64,000 nt of DNA from Parabacteroides faecalis (GTDB lineage: Bacteria > Bacteroidota > Bacteroidia > Bacteroidales > Tannerellaceae). Of this stretch, positions 1 to 13,835 are shown piece after piece. The notes under the pieces are model-generated. The model ran no database searches and was not told the DNA's origin. It worked only from the letters and a program-made list of their open reading frames with translations. The position numbers were made by a program, and so were the translations under genes. The first letter of the stretch is position 1, and each line of letters opens with the position of its first letter. The stretch covers positions 31,991 through 95,990 of the forward strand of contig NZ_JAKZMM010000013.1 of assembly GCF_022809355.1 (NCBI RefSeq). The letters are read 5' to 3'.

Positions 1-446
1 CTGTTATCCCGATTGATTTTCTCTTTCATGACTTTCTCAGCAATGGCAATAGACAAATCTGTGATTTCCTTGCGGACTTCGCGGATTGCTTTTTCTTTTT
101 CTTCGCGAATCTGACGTGTTGCCTCTTCCATTTGCCGATGAGTCTCAGCAGCAGCCTTCTGGTGAGCTTCTTCAATAATATGTTCTTTTTCTTTCAAAGC
201 CTCTTTTAGAATGGCATTCTGTTTTTCTTTCGCTTCTGATATGATTCTTTCTCCTTCTTCTTTGATATTGGCCAACTGTTCATTGGCTTGGCGAGCTGTA
301 TTCAGCGATTCCTCGATAAAGGCTTTCCGGTCTTCAATCGCTTTCACGATCACCGGAAAACCATATTTGGAAAGAATGATCAAAACAATACCGAACGAAA
401 GAATCATCCAGAACAGAAGTCCTGAATCCGGTGTTAGTAATGACAT
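1..446 (-). CDS. atpF: ATP synthase F0 subunit b, partial (C-terminus beyond left edge)
   Basis: Peripheral stalk subunit of the F-type ATP synthase, linking the membrane rotor to the F1 head. The start is the ATG at 446-444, 17 bases after the atpE stop. Residues about 10-30 form one hydrophobic membrane segment ([14 protein letters not shown] region), followed by a long charged, Glu/Lys/Arg-rich helix typical of subunit b. About 148 residues lie inside the window and the frame stays open to the edge, so the C-terminus is missing. The order atpD-atpC-(membrane gene)-atpB-atpE-atpF is the Bacteroidetes arrangement; atpH, atpA and atpG would be expected further left. Confidence 0.93.
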   Translation of the reverse strand, partial: MSLLTPDSGLLFWMILSFGIVLIILSKYGFPVIVKAIEDRKAFIEESLNTARQANEQLANIKEEGERIISEAKEKQNAILKEALKEKEHIIEEAHQKAAAETHRQMEEATRQIREEKEKAIREVRKEITDLSIAIAEKVMKEKINRDN

Positions 447-462
447 ATTCTATACTTTTGGC

Positions 463-720
<258 letters not shown>

Positions 721-801
721 TTAGTTTTTTAATTTATAACCTAATTATTTATTCACTCGTTAAAATGTCAATTCAATCTCTATAGGGTTGAATTGGCTGG
801 A

Positions 802-1848
802 TTAATCTTTTATTCGTGCCATACCTATGTAGCTGGCCGATAAAAGTGTAAAGATATAAGCTTGCAAACAAGCTACGAATAGTTCAAGGCAGTTCATAAA
901 AATACAGAAAACGACTGACACAACCGTCATACTGTAATTAATGATAACGCCCATAGAAGCAGTGATGAAAATCAAACAAGTTAATGCCAAAATAATGGTA
1001 TGACCTGCCATGATATTGGCAAACAAACGGATCATCAAGGCAAACGGTTTGGTGAATACTCCGAAGAACTCAACAAATGGCATGATGGGTAACGGACATT
1101 TCAGGTAAATAGGCGTATTAGGCCAGAAAATGTCTTTCCAATAAGCTTTTGTACCGAAAACATTAACTGCTATGAATGTACAAACTGCCAATACCATCGT
1201 GATGGTAATGTTGCCTGTCAAGTTTGCTCCACCAGGAAATATTGGGATAATACCCAGTAGGTTATTGATCAGAATGAAGAAGAATACAGTCAATAAGTAG
1301 GGAGAAAAGAATCGATAAGATTCACCTACGTTTTTTTTGATTACATCTTCATAAATGTATGTAATAACCATTTCTATAAGCCCGAAAAATCCTCCCGGAG
1401 CTTTACCCGGATGTTTCTTATACCATTGAGCTGTTTTTAGGATAAGGATTGACAACAAGGTACAGCTTAGAAGCAGTCCGCATACATTCTTTGTCATGGA
1501 GAAATCCAACGGACGAACAACTTCGCCAGATGATAATGTCTCCACTATCTTTCCTGCATAATCTCCTTCCTGAGCTATGGAGAATCCTTGATAGTTTTCT
1601 CCTTCATGGAGACGGGATGATAGAAAAACATGCCAACCATTTTCTTGACTCTTAACGATGACAGGTAGCGGAATTGAGATCTCATGATCTCCCCATTCTG
1701 TGATATGCCATGTGTAAGCATCCTGAATATGCGAGAATACAACTTCTTGCACATTCAATTCTTCTTCTGCAGCTCTTAGTTGAAAACTAACTAACAACAA
1801 GCAGATAGATAATAGCCATTTAAAATGTTTATAGTTTATTCTGTTCAT
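802..1848 (-). CDS. atpB: ATP synthase F0 subunit a
   Basis: Stator channel subunit that passes ions to the c-ring. At 348 residues it is longer than the E. coli protein because of an N-terminal extension: a signal-like segment (LLSICLLLVSFQLRA) and about 90 mostly polar residues before the first core helix, a form common in Bacteroidetes. The essential arginine sits in the conserved helix KPFALMIRLFANIMAGH, and the C-terminal half is strongly hydrophobic. The start overlaps the end of the preceding small membrane gene by 20 bases, suggesting translational coupling. Confidence 0.96.
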   Translation of the reverse strand: MNRINYKHFKWLLSICLLLVSFQLRAAEEELNVQEVVFSHIQDAYTWHITEWGDHEISIPLPVIVKSQENGWHVFLSSRLHEGENYQGFSIAQEGDYAGKIVETLSSGEVVRPLDFSMTKNVCGLLLSCTLLSILILKTAQWYKKHPGKAPGGFFGLIEMVITYIYEDVIKKNVGESYRFFSPYLLTVFFFILINNLLGIIPIFPGGANLTGNITITMVLAVCTFIAVNVFGTKAYWKDIFWPNTPIYLKCPLPIMPFVEFFGVFTKPFALMIRLFANIMAGHTIILALTCLIFITASMGVIINYSMTVVSVVFCIFMNCLELFVACLQAYIFTLLSASYIGMARIKD

Positions 1849-2257
1849 CTTGTTCCTTTTTTTCTCTTTTCATTCTTTTCTTTTCATACAAATAAATAGT
1901 GTATGTTTCCAAAGTCAAATAAATGAAGTAGAATAACATAAGAGTGAATCCGAACGTGCGTAATTGAGTTCCTACCCAATTGGCGTACATCCATAAGAAG
2001 ATACAAGCCATCAAAAACTTGCAACATCGAACGAGCATGAATGTCGTCACAGACACATCGCCGTTTTTCCGTTTCACTTTGTCAAGAAAGAATACCATAG
2101 CTAATGCCATGATCCAATAAAAAAGTGGTATAGATGGATACCATTCAAAATAATGGTCAGGCCAAATCGTATAAAGAAGTCCGCCTAATGTGACTCCAAT
2201 AGCTACATTAATAAATGTAATAAGACCGAAAAGCTTTATTTTTAATCTTCCACTCAT
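1829..2257 (-). CDS. Small membrane protein in the atp operon (AtpI-like position)
   Basis: A 142-residue protein with four likely membrane helices (near FGLITFINVAIGVTLGGLL, IPLFYWIMALAMVFFL, KFLMACIFLWMYANWVG and FTLMLFYFIYLTLETY) and a highly charged Lys/Glu tail. It lies between atpC and atpB, the place where other phyla carry atpI/atpZ, so a role in F0 assembly or c-ring loading is a reasonable inference but sequence similarity to AtpI is not obvious to me. I chose the ATG at 2257, nine bases after the atpC stop; a TTG at 2281 in frame would overlap atpC. It overlaps the atpB start. Confidence 0.8.
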   Translation of the reverse strand: MSGRLKIKLFGLITFINVAIGVTLGGLLYTIWPDHYFEWYPSIPLFYWIMALAMVFFLDKVKRKNGDVSVTTFMLVRCCKFLMACIFLWMYANWVGTQLRTFGFTLMLFYFIYLTLETYTIYLYEKKRMKREKKEQDEQNKL

Positions 2258-2265
2258 GATTTGAA

Positions 2266-2502
2266 TTATTTTTCCACACAAGCTGTGAGTATATCATTCT
2301 CTATCTTGACAAATCCACTACCTATGGATTGTTCGTATTTTGTCCCATTTACAAGATACCGAATGGTCCCTTTCTGCAGTGCTGTTATTAAAGGAGCGTG
2401 ATGAGGCAGCACATCAAAAGAACCATTGATTCCCGGAAATGTAACCGACTCAGATTCTCCTTCAAATAAGACTTTTTCAGGGGTGATAATTCTAACTTTC
2501 AT
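2266..2502 (-). CDS. atpC: ATP synthase F1 subunit epsilon, short form
   Basis: Central stalk subunit that couples F1 to the c-ring. The 78 residues cover only the N-terminal beta-sandwich (MKVRIITPEKVLFEGESESV, then GSFDVLPHHAPLITAL). The C-terminal two-helix domain, which in many bacteria can extend and block ATP hydrolysis, is absent. This short length is usual in Bacteroidetes as far as I know. Five bases separate it from the atpD stop. Confidence 0.94.
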   Translation of the reverse strand: MKVRIITPEKVLFEGESESVTFPGINGSFDVLPHHAPLITALQKGTIRYLVNGTKYEQSIGSGFVKIENDILTACVEK

Positions 2503-2507
2503 TTTCT

Positions 2508-4360
<1,853 letters not shown>

Positions 4361-4392
4361 TTTGCAAGTTATAAATAAAGAATGTACTTTTG
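4361..4392 (+). promoter_or_regulatory. Bacteroidetes-type promoter of coaW
   Basis: TTTG at 4361-4364, a 20-base spacer, and TACTTTTG at 4385-4392 match the Bacteroides -33 and -7 consensus exactly. The ATG of coaW follows 26 bases downstream. Confidence 0.75.
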
Positions 4393-4418
4393 GCGATAAT
4401 AAATAGCTATGTATTAAG

Positions 4419-5258
4419 ATGAGTGTCGTTATTGGAATTGACGTCGGAGGAAGTACAACGAAAGTTGTAGGTATAAGGAACAAGCAGATTTGTAATCCTC
4501 TGTTTGTTCGTGCAACAGATCCGGTTGCCTCTTTGTTTGGTGCATTAGGTAAATATTTGTATGATAATAATATTCCTTTAAGTAAGGTCGAGAAAATTAT
4601 ATTGACGGGTGTTGGAAGTGCTTATATTTCTCAACCGTTGTATGGTTTGCCAACAGCGCGAGTAGATGAGTTTCTAGCCAATGGTTTGGGCGCACAATAT
4701 ATGACAAACTTGGATAAGCTGATTGTTGTCAGTATGGGAACAGGTACTTCTTTTGTCAAGGTTGACGGCAATGATGTGCAACATATCGGAGGTATAGGTA
4801 TTGGTGGCGGAACCATTTTAGGTTTGTCCCGCTTGTTATTGAAGACACAAGATTTCAAGCAGATCATAGATTTGGCTCAACAAGGTTCTGTTTCGTCTAT
4901 TGATTTGCAGATTCAAGATATTTGTAATCGTCCGTTACCTGGTTTGCCTTTAGATGCAACGGCCTCCATTTTTGGGAAGGCTGCTGCCAATGCTTCTCTG
5001 GAAGATATAGCCGCCGGAATTGTACACATGGTTTTGCAAAGCATAGGGCAAGCAGCTATTTTATCTTCTTTAAATTCGGATATTAATGATTTTGTATTAA
5101 TCGGGAATCTGACACGTATGCCTCAATGTGCCGAGACATTTCCTAATCTGGAAAAGATGTTTGGGAAACGATTCCTTATTCCTAAATATGCCGAATACAG
5201 AACGGCTATCGGAGCTGCTTTGTCTTATATCAGAAATCATGCTTGTGATGATATTTAA
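4419..5258 (+). CDS. coaW: Type II pantothenate kinase
   Basis: Phosphorylates pantothenate with ATP, the first step of coenzyme A synthesis. The 279 residues begin with the actin-fold phosphate loop VIGIDVGGSTTKVVGI; the ILTGVGSA segment, VSMGTGTSFVKV phosphate-2 loop and GGIGIGGGTILGLS glycine-rich stretch follow, as in the eukaryote/Staphylococcus-type CoaW rather than CoaA or CoaX. It is a single-gene unit with its own promoter and a strong hairpin directly after its stop. Acts in the cytoplasm. Confidence 0.9.
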   Translation: MSVVIGIDVGGSTTKVVGIRNKQICNPLFVRATDPVASLFGALGKYLYDNNIPLSKVEKIILTGVGSAYISQPLYGLPTARVDEFLANGLGAQYMTNLDKLIVVSMGTGTSFVKVDGNDVQHIGGIGIGGGTILGLSRLLLKTQDFKQIIDLAQQGSVSSIDLQIQDICNRPLPGLPLDATASIFGKAAANASLEDIAAGIVHMVLQSIGQAAILSSLNSDINDFVLIGNLTRMPQCAETFPNLEKMFGKRFLIPKYAEYRTAIGAALSYIRNHACDDI

Positions 5259-5260
5259 AT

Positions 5261-5307
5261 AATAAACTCGCTTATGGATTATGACTATCAACATAAGCGA
5301 GTTTATT
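5261..5307. terminator. Bidirectional hairpin terminator between coaW and DUF1080 gene
   Basis: A perfect 16-base stem: 5261-5276 (AATAAACTCGCTTATG) pairs with 5292-5307. The A/T ends serve as U-tracts on both strands, and the genes on either side converge, so it can stop both. Confidence 0.85.
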
Positions 5308-5331
5308 ATTAATGGTTAAATGTTCTGTTTA

Positions 5332-5997
5332 TTAATCGAGTGTACGAATATCCATATTCCGGAACCAGATTAAAGCATCACCGTGTTTACCTTGTAATCC
5401 GATATATCCTTTCGTTGGAAGTTCGGCAAATGGTTTCGGAAGCCAACTTGGGATTTTACTACCATCCGGATTGACAGTTCCTGATGTCCATTTACTCATA
5501 TCCATTTCTGTAACCAATTCTCCATTGAGTTCTACAGTAATGTGCTGACCTTCGCATTTGATACGCATGCGGTTCCATTCACCAGGACGTTTTACAACTC
5601 GATCTCTTTTAGCAGGAAGATGTCCATAAATAGCAGCTGAACGGGCATAAGGTTGATCATTAGCCCATTTTTCACAATAATCATCTGCAATCTGAATTTC
5701 TACAGAGTTTGGAATCCAGTCATTGATGTCGGTACAATACACTACAACACCGCTGTTTGTTCCTTCGTCTGTCTTAAATTCCAGATCCAATTCGAAGTTT
5801 TCGTATTGGGTCTTTGTCCAAATGGATTCATCCTTGGTAGCCGACAAGACTCCGTCTTTCATACTCCATACTTCAGGATTGTAGGTTGCGTCTTCCAGGT
5901 TGTTACCAAACAAAGGTTTCCATTTACCTTGTGTTTCTGCATTGGACGGCAGAAATGAGATACAGCATAAGCATGCTGCCATTAAAAACTTTTTCAT
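5332..5997 (-). CDS. Secreted DUF1080 (3-keto-disaccharide hydrolase-like) protein
   Basis: A 221-residue exported protein with a clear signal peptide (MKKFLMAACLCCISFLPSNA then ETQ). The rest is one concanavalin-like jelly-roll domain of the DUF1080 family: WSMKDGVLSATKDESIWT, FELDLEFKTDEGTNSGVV, EWNRMRIKCEGQHITVELNG and GYIGLQGKHGDALIWFRNM are its typical strands. Some family members bind or hydrolyse 3-keto sugars; no substrate can be read here. Monocistronic, between two terminators, possible -7 box at 6042-6049. Confidence 0.85.
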   Translation of the reverse strand: MKKFLMAACLCCISFLPSNAETQGKWKPLFGNNLEDATYNPEVWSMKDGVLSATKDESIWTKTQYENFELDLEFKTDEGTNSGVVVYCTDINDWIPNSVEIQIADDYCEKWANDQPYARSAAIYGHLPAKRDRVVKRPGEWNRMRIKCEGQHITVELNGELVTEMDMSKWTSGTVNPDGSKIPSWLPKPFAELPTKGYIGLQGKHGDALIWFRNMDIRTLD

Positions 5998-6041
5998 AAT
6001 GCTTAAATTGAAATTAGATTATATAAGTTGTTTCTACAGAC

Positions 6042-6049
6042 CAAATGTA
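6042..6049 (-). promoter_or_regulatory. Likely -7 box of the DUF1080 gene
   Basis: On the minus strand this reads TACATTTG, a match to TAnnTTTG, 45 bases before the start codon. The -33 element about 22 bases further is weak (TTTA), so only the -7 part is well supported. Confidence 0.5.
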
Positions 6050-6119
6050 AGGAATAAAATGTGAATACCGATAAAGTGGCATGTATTTTAAACGAAAATT
6101 AAACATCTAAGGACAAAAA

Positions 6120-6165
6120 CAGCCGCAACCGGCTCTTATATGCTTGAGTTTCCCGATTGCGGCTG
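6120..6165 (-). terminator. Terminator of the GH2 beta-galactosidase gene
   Basis: Stem CAGCCGCAA at 6120-6128 with TTGCGGCTG at 6157-6165, 22 bases beyond the stop of the minus-strand GH2 gene. On the minus strand the stem is followed by TTTTTGTCC. Confidence 0.7.
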
Positions 6166-6186
6166 GATAATTAATGAATGGGATTT

Positions 6187-9606
<3,420 letters not shown>

Positions 9607-9612
9607 TCATGT

Positions 9613-10170
9613 TTAACGGGCAGCGTAGAATGTGTAGTTCTGGGCTACTTCCTGGAAAGCAAGAACTCCTGCCTGACTAAGTTCGACGTTCATTTCCTGG
9701 CCATTCGGCAAGTACATAACGACATCGTTAGCTCCATCAAACTTCAACAATTTGTGCATTTCTCCGTTTGATTTAACGCTCCAGCTTTCTTCCTGGCTGT
9801 TATAAACCAAATCAATAGCCTTGTCTTCTTCTCCAGCTTTTTCGATGTGATAGCCATCTGCCTTCGTTTCAACGGTGTAGATTCCGTTTTCAGTTTCTAC
9901 GTTTTGAGTTTTACCGGCATCAGCAACAGGAGAATTGCCTGACCAGAACTCAATAGAGTTCAGTACCAGAATGTCTGACAGAATTGTAATTTCATAAACA
10001 GGGATGATATGAAATGCAATAAAGACAAGTTCGTTTACAAATTTACTATTGATACTTTGATTCCAACTTAATAATTTGTTTGTCAGTCCAAATGATCCGA
10101 TGCAAGACGAAAATGTCATGCTTGCCGCCAGTGTGGCAGCTACAGCTAGTGTAAGACTTTTTTTCTTCAT
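9613..10170 (-). CDS. DUF3332 family envelope protein
   Basis: A 185-residue protein starting with a signal sequence and Cys (MKKKSLTLAVAATLAASMTFSSCIGS), so probably a lipoprotein. A second hydrophobic stretch (ELVFIAFHIIPVYEITILSDILVLNSIEFWSG, read in parts) around residues 45-75 is typical of the DUF3332 family. The C-terminal half is a polar domain with WSVKSNGEMHKLLKFDG and ends with YTFYAAR. Function is unknown. Single gene, divergent from the ABC-F gene. Confidence 0.85.
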   Translation of the reverse strand: MKKKSLTLAVAATLAASMTFSSCIGSFGLTNKLLSWNQSINSKFVNELVFIAFHIIPVYEITILSDILVLNSIEFWSGNSPVADAGKTQNVETENGIYTVETKADGYHIEKAGEEDKAIDLVYNSQEESWSVKSNGEMHKLLKFDGANDVVMYLPNGQEMNVELSQAGVLAFQEVAQNYTFYAAR

Positions 10171-10229
10171 GATATTACTAATTTAGAATGATAATTTGTT
10201 GCGAAGATAAAAAAAACTTTGAACTGTTG

Positions 10230-10237
10230 TATCTTTG
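10230..10237 (+). promoter_or_regulatory. -7 box of the ABC-F gene
   Basis: TATCTTTG matches TAnnTTTG and is followed by the usual GCA; the start codon is 25 bases downstream. No TTTG sits at the exact -33 distance. On the minus strand TATCTTCG at 10209-10202 may serve the divergent DUF3332 gene. Confidence 0.6.
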
Positions 10238-10261
10238 CACACACATTTAAAGAAAATAATT

Positions 10262-12199
10262 ATGATTTCAGTTGAAGGTTTACGCGTAGAGTTTGGAGGT
10301 TTTACTTTATTTGATGATGTTTCTTTTGTCATTAATAAGAAAGACCGGATTGCTTTGGTGGGGAAGAACGGTGCCGGAAAATCGACCATGTTGAAGATTC
10401 TTGCCGGTTTGCAATCGCCTACAGGCGGAGTCGTAAGTATTCCGAAAGAAACAACCATCGGGTATTTACCACAGCAAATGCAACTGAAAGATATCCGGAC
10501 AGTACGCGAAGAAGCCGAGATGGCTTTTGACCATATTCACGATATGGAACGTGAAATCAATTTGCTGAACGAACAGTTGGCAGAACGGACCGATTATGAA
10601 TCGGAAGTTTACCATAAGATTATTGATAAAGTAACGCATCTGTCGGAGCAGTTCCAAATGATGGGAGGTAGTAATTATCATGCCGAACTGGAAAGAACCT
10701 TGATCGGTTTGGGCTTTTCGCGTGAAGACTTCGACCGCCCGACCAGCGAGTTCAGTGGTGGTTGGCGTATGCGTATCGAGCTGGCCAAACTGTTGCTTCG
10801 CCGACCGGATGTGTTATTGCTCGACGAGCCTACCAACCATTTGGACATTGAATCAATCCAGTGGTTGGAAAACTTTATAGCAACCCGGGCCAATGCGGTT
10901 ATTTTGGTTTCGCACGATAGGGCGTTTATCGACAATACGACTTCACGTACGATTGAAATTGAGCTGGGACATATCTATGATTATAAGGTAAAGTATTCCG
11001 ATTATGTTGTGTTGCGCAAAGAACGTCGCGAACAACAGTTGCGGGCTTACGAAAACCAGCAGAAGAAATTGGCGGATACTGAAGCTTTCATCGAGCGTTT
11101 CCGCTATAAGGCTACTAAATCAACGCAAGTACAATCGCGTATTAAGCAGTTGGAAAAGATCGAACGGATCGAAGTGGACGAGATTGATACGGCGATGCTG
11201 AACCTGAAATTCCCGCCTGCGCCTCATTCAGGCTCTTATCCGGTGATTGCCGAGGAAGTTTCAAAGAGTTATGGGGATCATTTGATTTTCGAACATGTCA
11301 ATCTGACGATCAAGCGGGGAGAAAAGGTGGCATTCGTCGGTAAAAACGGTGAAGGTAAATCTACGTTGGTGAAGTGTATCATGAATGAGATTCCGTTTGA
11401 GGGCTCTTTGAAGCTGGGACATGGTGTCAAGATCGGTTATTTTGCACAGAACCAGGCGCAACTGCTCGATGATAATATGACGGTATTTGATACAGTCGAT
11501 TATGTGGCCCAAGGAGATATCCGGACGAAGATTCGGGATATTCTGGGAGCTTTCATGTTCGGTGGAGAAGCATCCGAAAAGAAAGTTGCGGTCTTGTCGG
11601 GAGGAGAGCGCAGTCGTCTGGCGATGATCCGTTTGCTTCTTGAACCAGTCAATTTGCTTATCCTCGACGAGCCTACCAACCATTTGGATATGCGCTCGAA
11701 AGATGTCTTGAAGAATGCCTTGAAAGATTTCGACGGAACGGTTATTGTCGTATCGCACGACCGTGAGTTTTTGGATGGTCTGGTTGAGAAAGTCTATGAA
11801 TTTGGCAACAAGCGGGTAGTAGAACACTTGGGTGGCATTTATGAATTCCTGGAACGGAAGAAAATGCAGAATTTGCAGGAGTTGGAAGTTTCGGCAAACA
11901 AAGCAACGGAGGCTGCGGCGGACGAAAATGTGCCGACCCAGAACAAGCTTTCGTATGAGGCCCGGAAAGAACTGAACAAGGCCATTAAAAAGCAGGAGAA
12001 ACTGATTGCTGAATCGGAAAAGAAAATAGAAGAGCTGGAAACTTCGATTGCCGATTTGGAGGCCAAACTGGCTACTCCCGAAGGCGCTTCGGACACAGCG
12101 CTTTATACCCAATATGCCGATTTGAAGAAGGCTTTGTCCGAAACGATGGATCTGTGGACAGAACAGACGATGGAATTGGAAGAAATGCAACAGAATTGA
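10262..12199 (+). CDS. ABC-F family ATPase (ribosome-associated, EttA/Uup type)
   Basis: A soluble protein of 645 residues with two ABC domains and no membrane segment. Domain 1 has Walker A GKNGAGKST (about residue 38), signature FSGGWRMRIELAKLLL and Walker B VLLLDEPTNHLD; then an ABC-F linker rich in charged residues (KERREQQLRAYENQQKKLADTEAFI, read in parts) and domain 2 with GKNGEGKST, LSGGERSRLAMIRLLL and LLILDEPTNHLD. A coiled-coil C-terminal extension (KKQEKLIAESEKKIEELETS) follows, as in Uup-like members. Such proteins act on the ribosome; a role in antibiotic resistance cannot be inferred. The ATG at 10262 fits the promoter and the domain start. Confidence 0.92.
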   Translation: MISVEGLRVEFGGFTLFDDVSFVINKKDRIALVGKNGAGKSTMLKILAGLQSPTGGVVSIPKETTIGYLPQQMQLKDIRTVREEAEMAFDHIHDMEREINLLNEQLAERTDYESEVYHKIIDKVTHLSEQFQMMGGSNYHAELERTLIGLGFSREDFDRPTSEFSGGWRMRIELAKLLLRRPDVLLLDEPTNHLDIESIQWLENFIATRANAVILVSHDRAFIDNTTSRTIEIELGHIYDYKVKYSDYVVLRKERREQQLRAYENQQKKLADTEAFIERFRYKATKSTQVQSRIKQLEKIERIEVDEIDTAMLNLKFPPAPHSGSYPVIAEEVSKSYGDHLIFEHVNLTIKRGEKVAFVGKNGEGKSTLVKCIMNEIPFEGSLKLGHGVKIGYFAQNQAQLLDDNMTVFDTVDYVAQGDIRTKIRDILGAFMFGGEASEKKVAVLSGGERSRLAMIRLLLEPVNLLILDEPTNHLDMRSKDVLKNALKDFDGTVIVVSHDREFLDGLVEKVYEFGNKRVVEHLGGIYEFLERKKMQNLQELEVSANKATEAAADENVPTQNKLSYEARKELNKAIKKQEKLIAESEKKIEELETSIADLEAKLATPEGASDTALYTQYADLKKALSETMDLWTEQTMELEEMQQN

Positions 12200-12230
12200 T
12201 CCGCTAAAACCGGAAGAAATAAGGTGAAAT

Positions 12231-12292
12231 CCCAGCGGAAATGACAAGAAAACAGGATGGTTTTCCAGTCATTTCCGTTGGGTTATTTTTTT
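12231..12292 (+). terminator. Rho-independent terminator of the ABC-F gene
   Basis: A 14-15 pair stem, 12231-12245 with 12268-12282, with one G-T pair, followed by TTATTTTTTTG. About 30 bases after the stop codon. Confidence 0.85.
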
Positions 12293-12380
12293 GCTTGTAT
12301 TGAGAGCCTTTCCCGAAGTAGTGGAGATAAAATTCCTTTTCTTCCGGTTAAAAACAGAAGAATTAACTATGAAAACTTTG

Positions 12381-12464
12381 TTCGCCCAGGGCGAACATAT
12401 ATTCGTCGTTTGTGAATATATATTCGCCCACGCTGAATATGTATTCGGAATCGGCGAATAAAGA
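12381..12464. repeat. Tandem dyad array A, four 21-base units
   Basis: Units at 12381-12401, 12402-12422, 12423-12443 and 12444-12464. Each begins TTCG, continues with seven variable bases, then a GAA and an A/T spacer such as TATATA. In units 1 and 4 the ends pair (TTCGCC with GGCGAA). The array lies beyond the ABC-F terminator and about 107 bases before the -7 box of the nagA pair. The rest of the 12293-12570 gap shows nothing recognisable. Confidence 0.8.
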
Positions 12465-12570
12465 AAATATGATAAGCGGATCCAGAAAAGAAAGGCGGGT
12501 TGTAAAAAAATATAAGTGACCGGCGGATTATTTTTAAATGGAAATGAGACAATGATAAGGATGTTTTTTA

Positions 12571-12578
12571 TAATTTTG
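12571..12578 (+). promoter_or_regulatory. Likely -7 box of the nagA pair
   Basis: TAATTTTG fits TAnnTTTG, 43 bases before the start of the first nagA-like gene. No clear -33 element. Confidence 0.45.
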
Positions 12579-12621
12579 TATGATAATACAAGAATAACAC
12601 ACAAAACTAAAAATATACTTT

Positions 12622-13788
12622 ATGTTGACGCAAATTATAAACGGTAAGATTCTTACCCCGCAGGGCTGGTTAAATAACGGCTCAGTGCTGATGCAGGATA
12701 ATAAAATTCTGGAAGTAACGAATTGTGATTTAGCTATTGTAGGAGCCAAACTGATTGATGCCAAGGGCATGTATATTGTTCCCGGTGGAGTGGAAATACA
12801 CGTGCACGGCGGTGGAGGCCGTGACTTTATGGAAGGAACTGAAGATGCTTTCCGTGCGGCTGTGCATGCACATATGTTACATGGTACGACTTCTATATTC
12901 CCGACTTTGTCTTCTTCTACAATTCCGATGATACGCGCTGCTGCCGAAACGACTGAAAAATTGATGGCAGAGCCGGATAGTCCGGTTTTAGGCTTACACT
13001 TGGAAGGTCATTATTTCAACTTGAAGATGGCCGGCGGACAAATGCCTGAAAACATCAAGAACCCGGATCCGGAAGAATACATCCCGTTGCTTGAAGAAAC
13101 ACATTGTATTAAACGTTGGGATGCCGCTCCTGAACTTCCTGGAGCTATGCAGTTTGGTAAATACATTACTTCAAAGGGTGTGTTGGCCGCTGTCGGACAT
13201 ACGCAAGCCGAATATGAAGATATTCTGACTGCCTATGAAGCCGGTTATTCACATGCAACCCATTTTTATAATGCGATGCCGGGATTCCATAAGCGTCGTG
13301 AGTATAAATATGAAGGAACTGTTGAAAGTATTTATTTGATTGATGATATGACTGTCGAAGTAGTGGCAGATGGAATTCACGTTCCGCCAACTATTCTTCG
13401 TCTGGTATATAAGATTAAAGGTGTAGAACGTACTTGTTTGATTACTGATGCGTTGGCTTGTGCGGCAAGTGACAGTCAGGTAGCTTTTGACCCGCGTGTC
13501 ATTATTGAAGATGGCGTTTGTAAGTTGGCAGACCGCTCGGCTTTGGCTGGAAGTATCGCCACAATGGACCGTCTGATCCGTACGATGGTGCAGAAAGCAG
13601 AAATACCTTTGGCTGATGCTGTCCGGATGGCTTCTGAAACACCGGCTCGTATCATGGGTGTTTACGATCGGAAAGGTTCTTTGCAACGCGGTAAAGATGC
13701 AGACATCATGGTATTGGATAAAGATTTGAATGTACGTGCTGTCTGGGCAATGGGTAAATTGGTTGAAGGAACAAATAAATTGTTCTGA
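12622..13788 (+). CDS. N-acetylglucosamine-6-phosphate deacetylase homologue, copy 1
   Basis: Amidohydrolase-fold enzyme of 388 residues expected to remove the acetyl group from GlcNAc-6-phosphate, feeding amino sugars into glycolysis or wall synthesis. Metal-site residues are kept: H60/H62 in EIHVHGGGG, E128 in LHLEG, H193 in AVGHT, H214 in THFYNAM and D276 in LITDA. Unusually, the LHLEGP motif of the family is LHLEGHYFN here, with His130 for Pro, and the following loop (MAGGQMPENIKN) differs from copy 2. It is 47 bases before a second copy with the same start and end sequences, so the pair arose by tandem duplication. Specificity may have shifted. Confidence 0.85.
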   Translation: MLTQIINGKILTPQGWLNNGSVLMQDNKILEVTNCDLAIVGAKLIDAKGMYIVPGGVEIHVHGGGGRDFMEGTEDAFRAAVHAHMLHGTTSIFPTLSSSTIPMIRAAAETTEKLMAEPDSPVLGLHLEGHYFNLKMAGGQMPENIKNPDPEEYIPLLEETHCIKRWDAAPELPGAMQFGKYITSKGVLAAVGHTQAEYEDILTAYEAGYSHATHFYNAMPGFHKRREYKYEGTVESIYLIDDMTVEVVADGIHVPPTILRLVYKIKGVERTCLITDALACAASDSQVAFDPRVIIEDGVCKLADRSALAGSIATMDRLIRTMVQKAEIPLADAVRMASETPARIMGVYDRKGSLQRGKDADIMVLDKDLNVRAVWAMGKLVEGTNKLF

Positions 13789-13835
13789 TTAACGGATAAC
13801 AAGCACAATTTGGTAATTAGTTAGGAGAAAGAGGT

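Noticed and set aside
11261..12247. Long 328-codon open frame on the minus strand
   Set aside because: It lies antisense to the well-supported ABC-F gene; the product is Phe/Gln/His-rich with no domain and reflects the codon bias of the true gene.
12269..12604. 111-codon minus-strand frame across tandem array A
   Set aside because: It runs through the ABC-F terminator and the dyad repeats, with low-complexity Tyr/Ser/Arg-rich product.
13249..13686. 145-codon minus-strand frame
   Set aside because: Antisense to nagA copy 1; a similar shadow occurs opposite copy 2, as expected from duplicated codon patterns.
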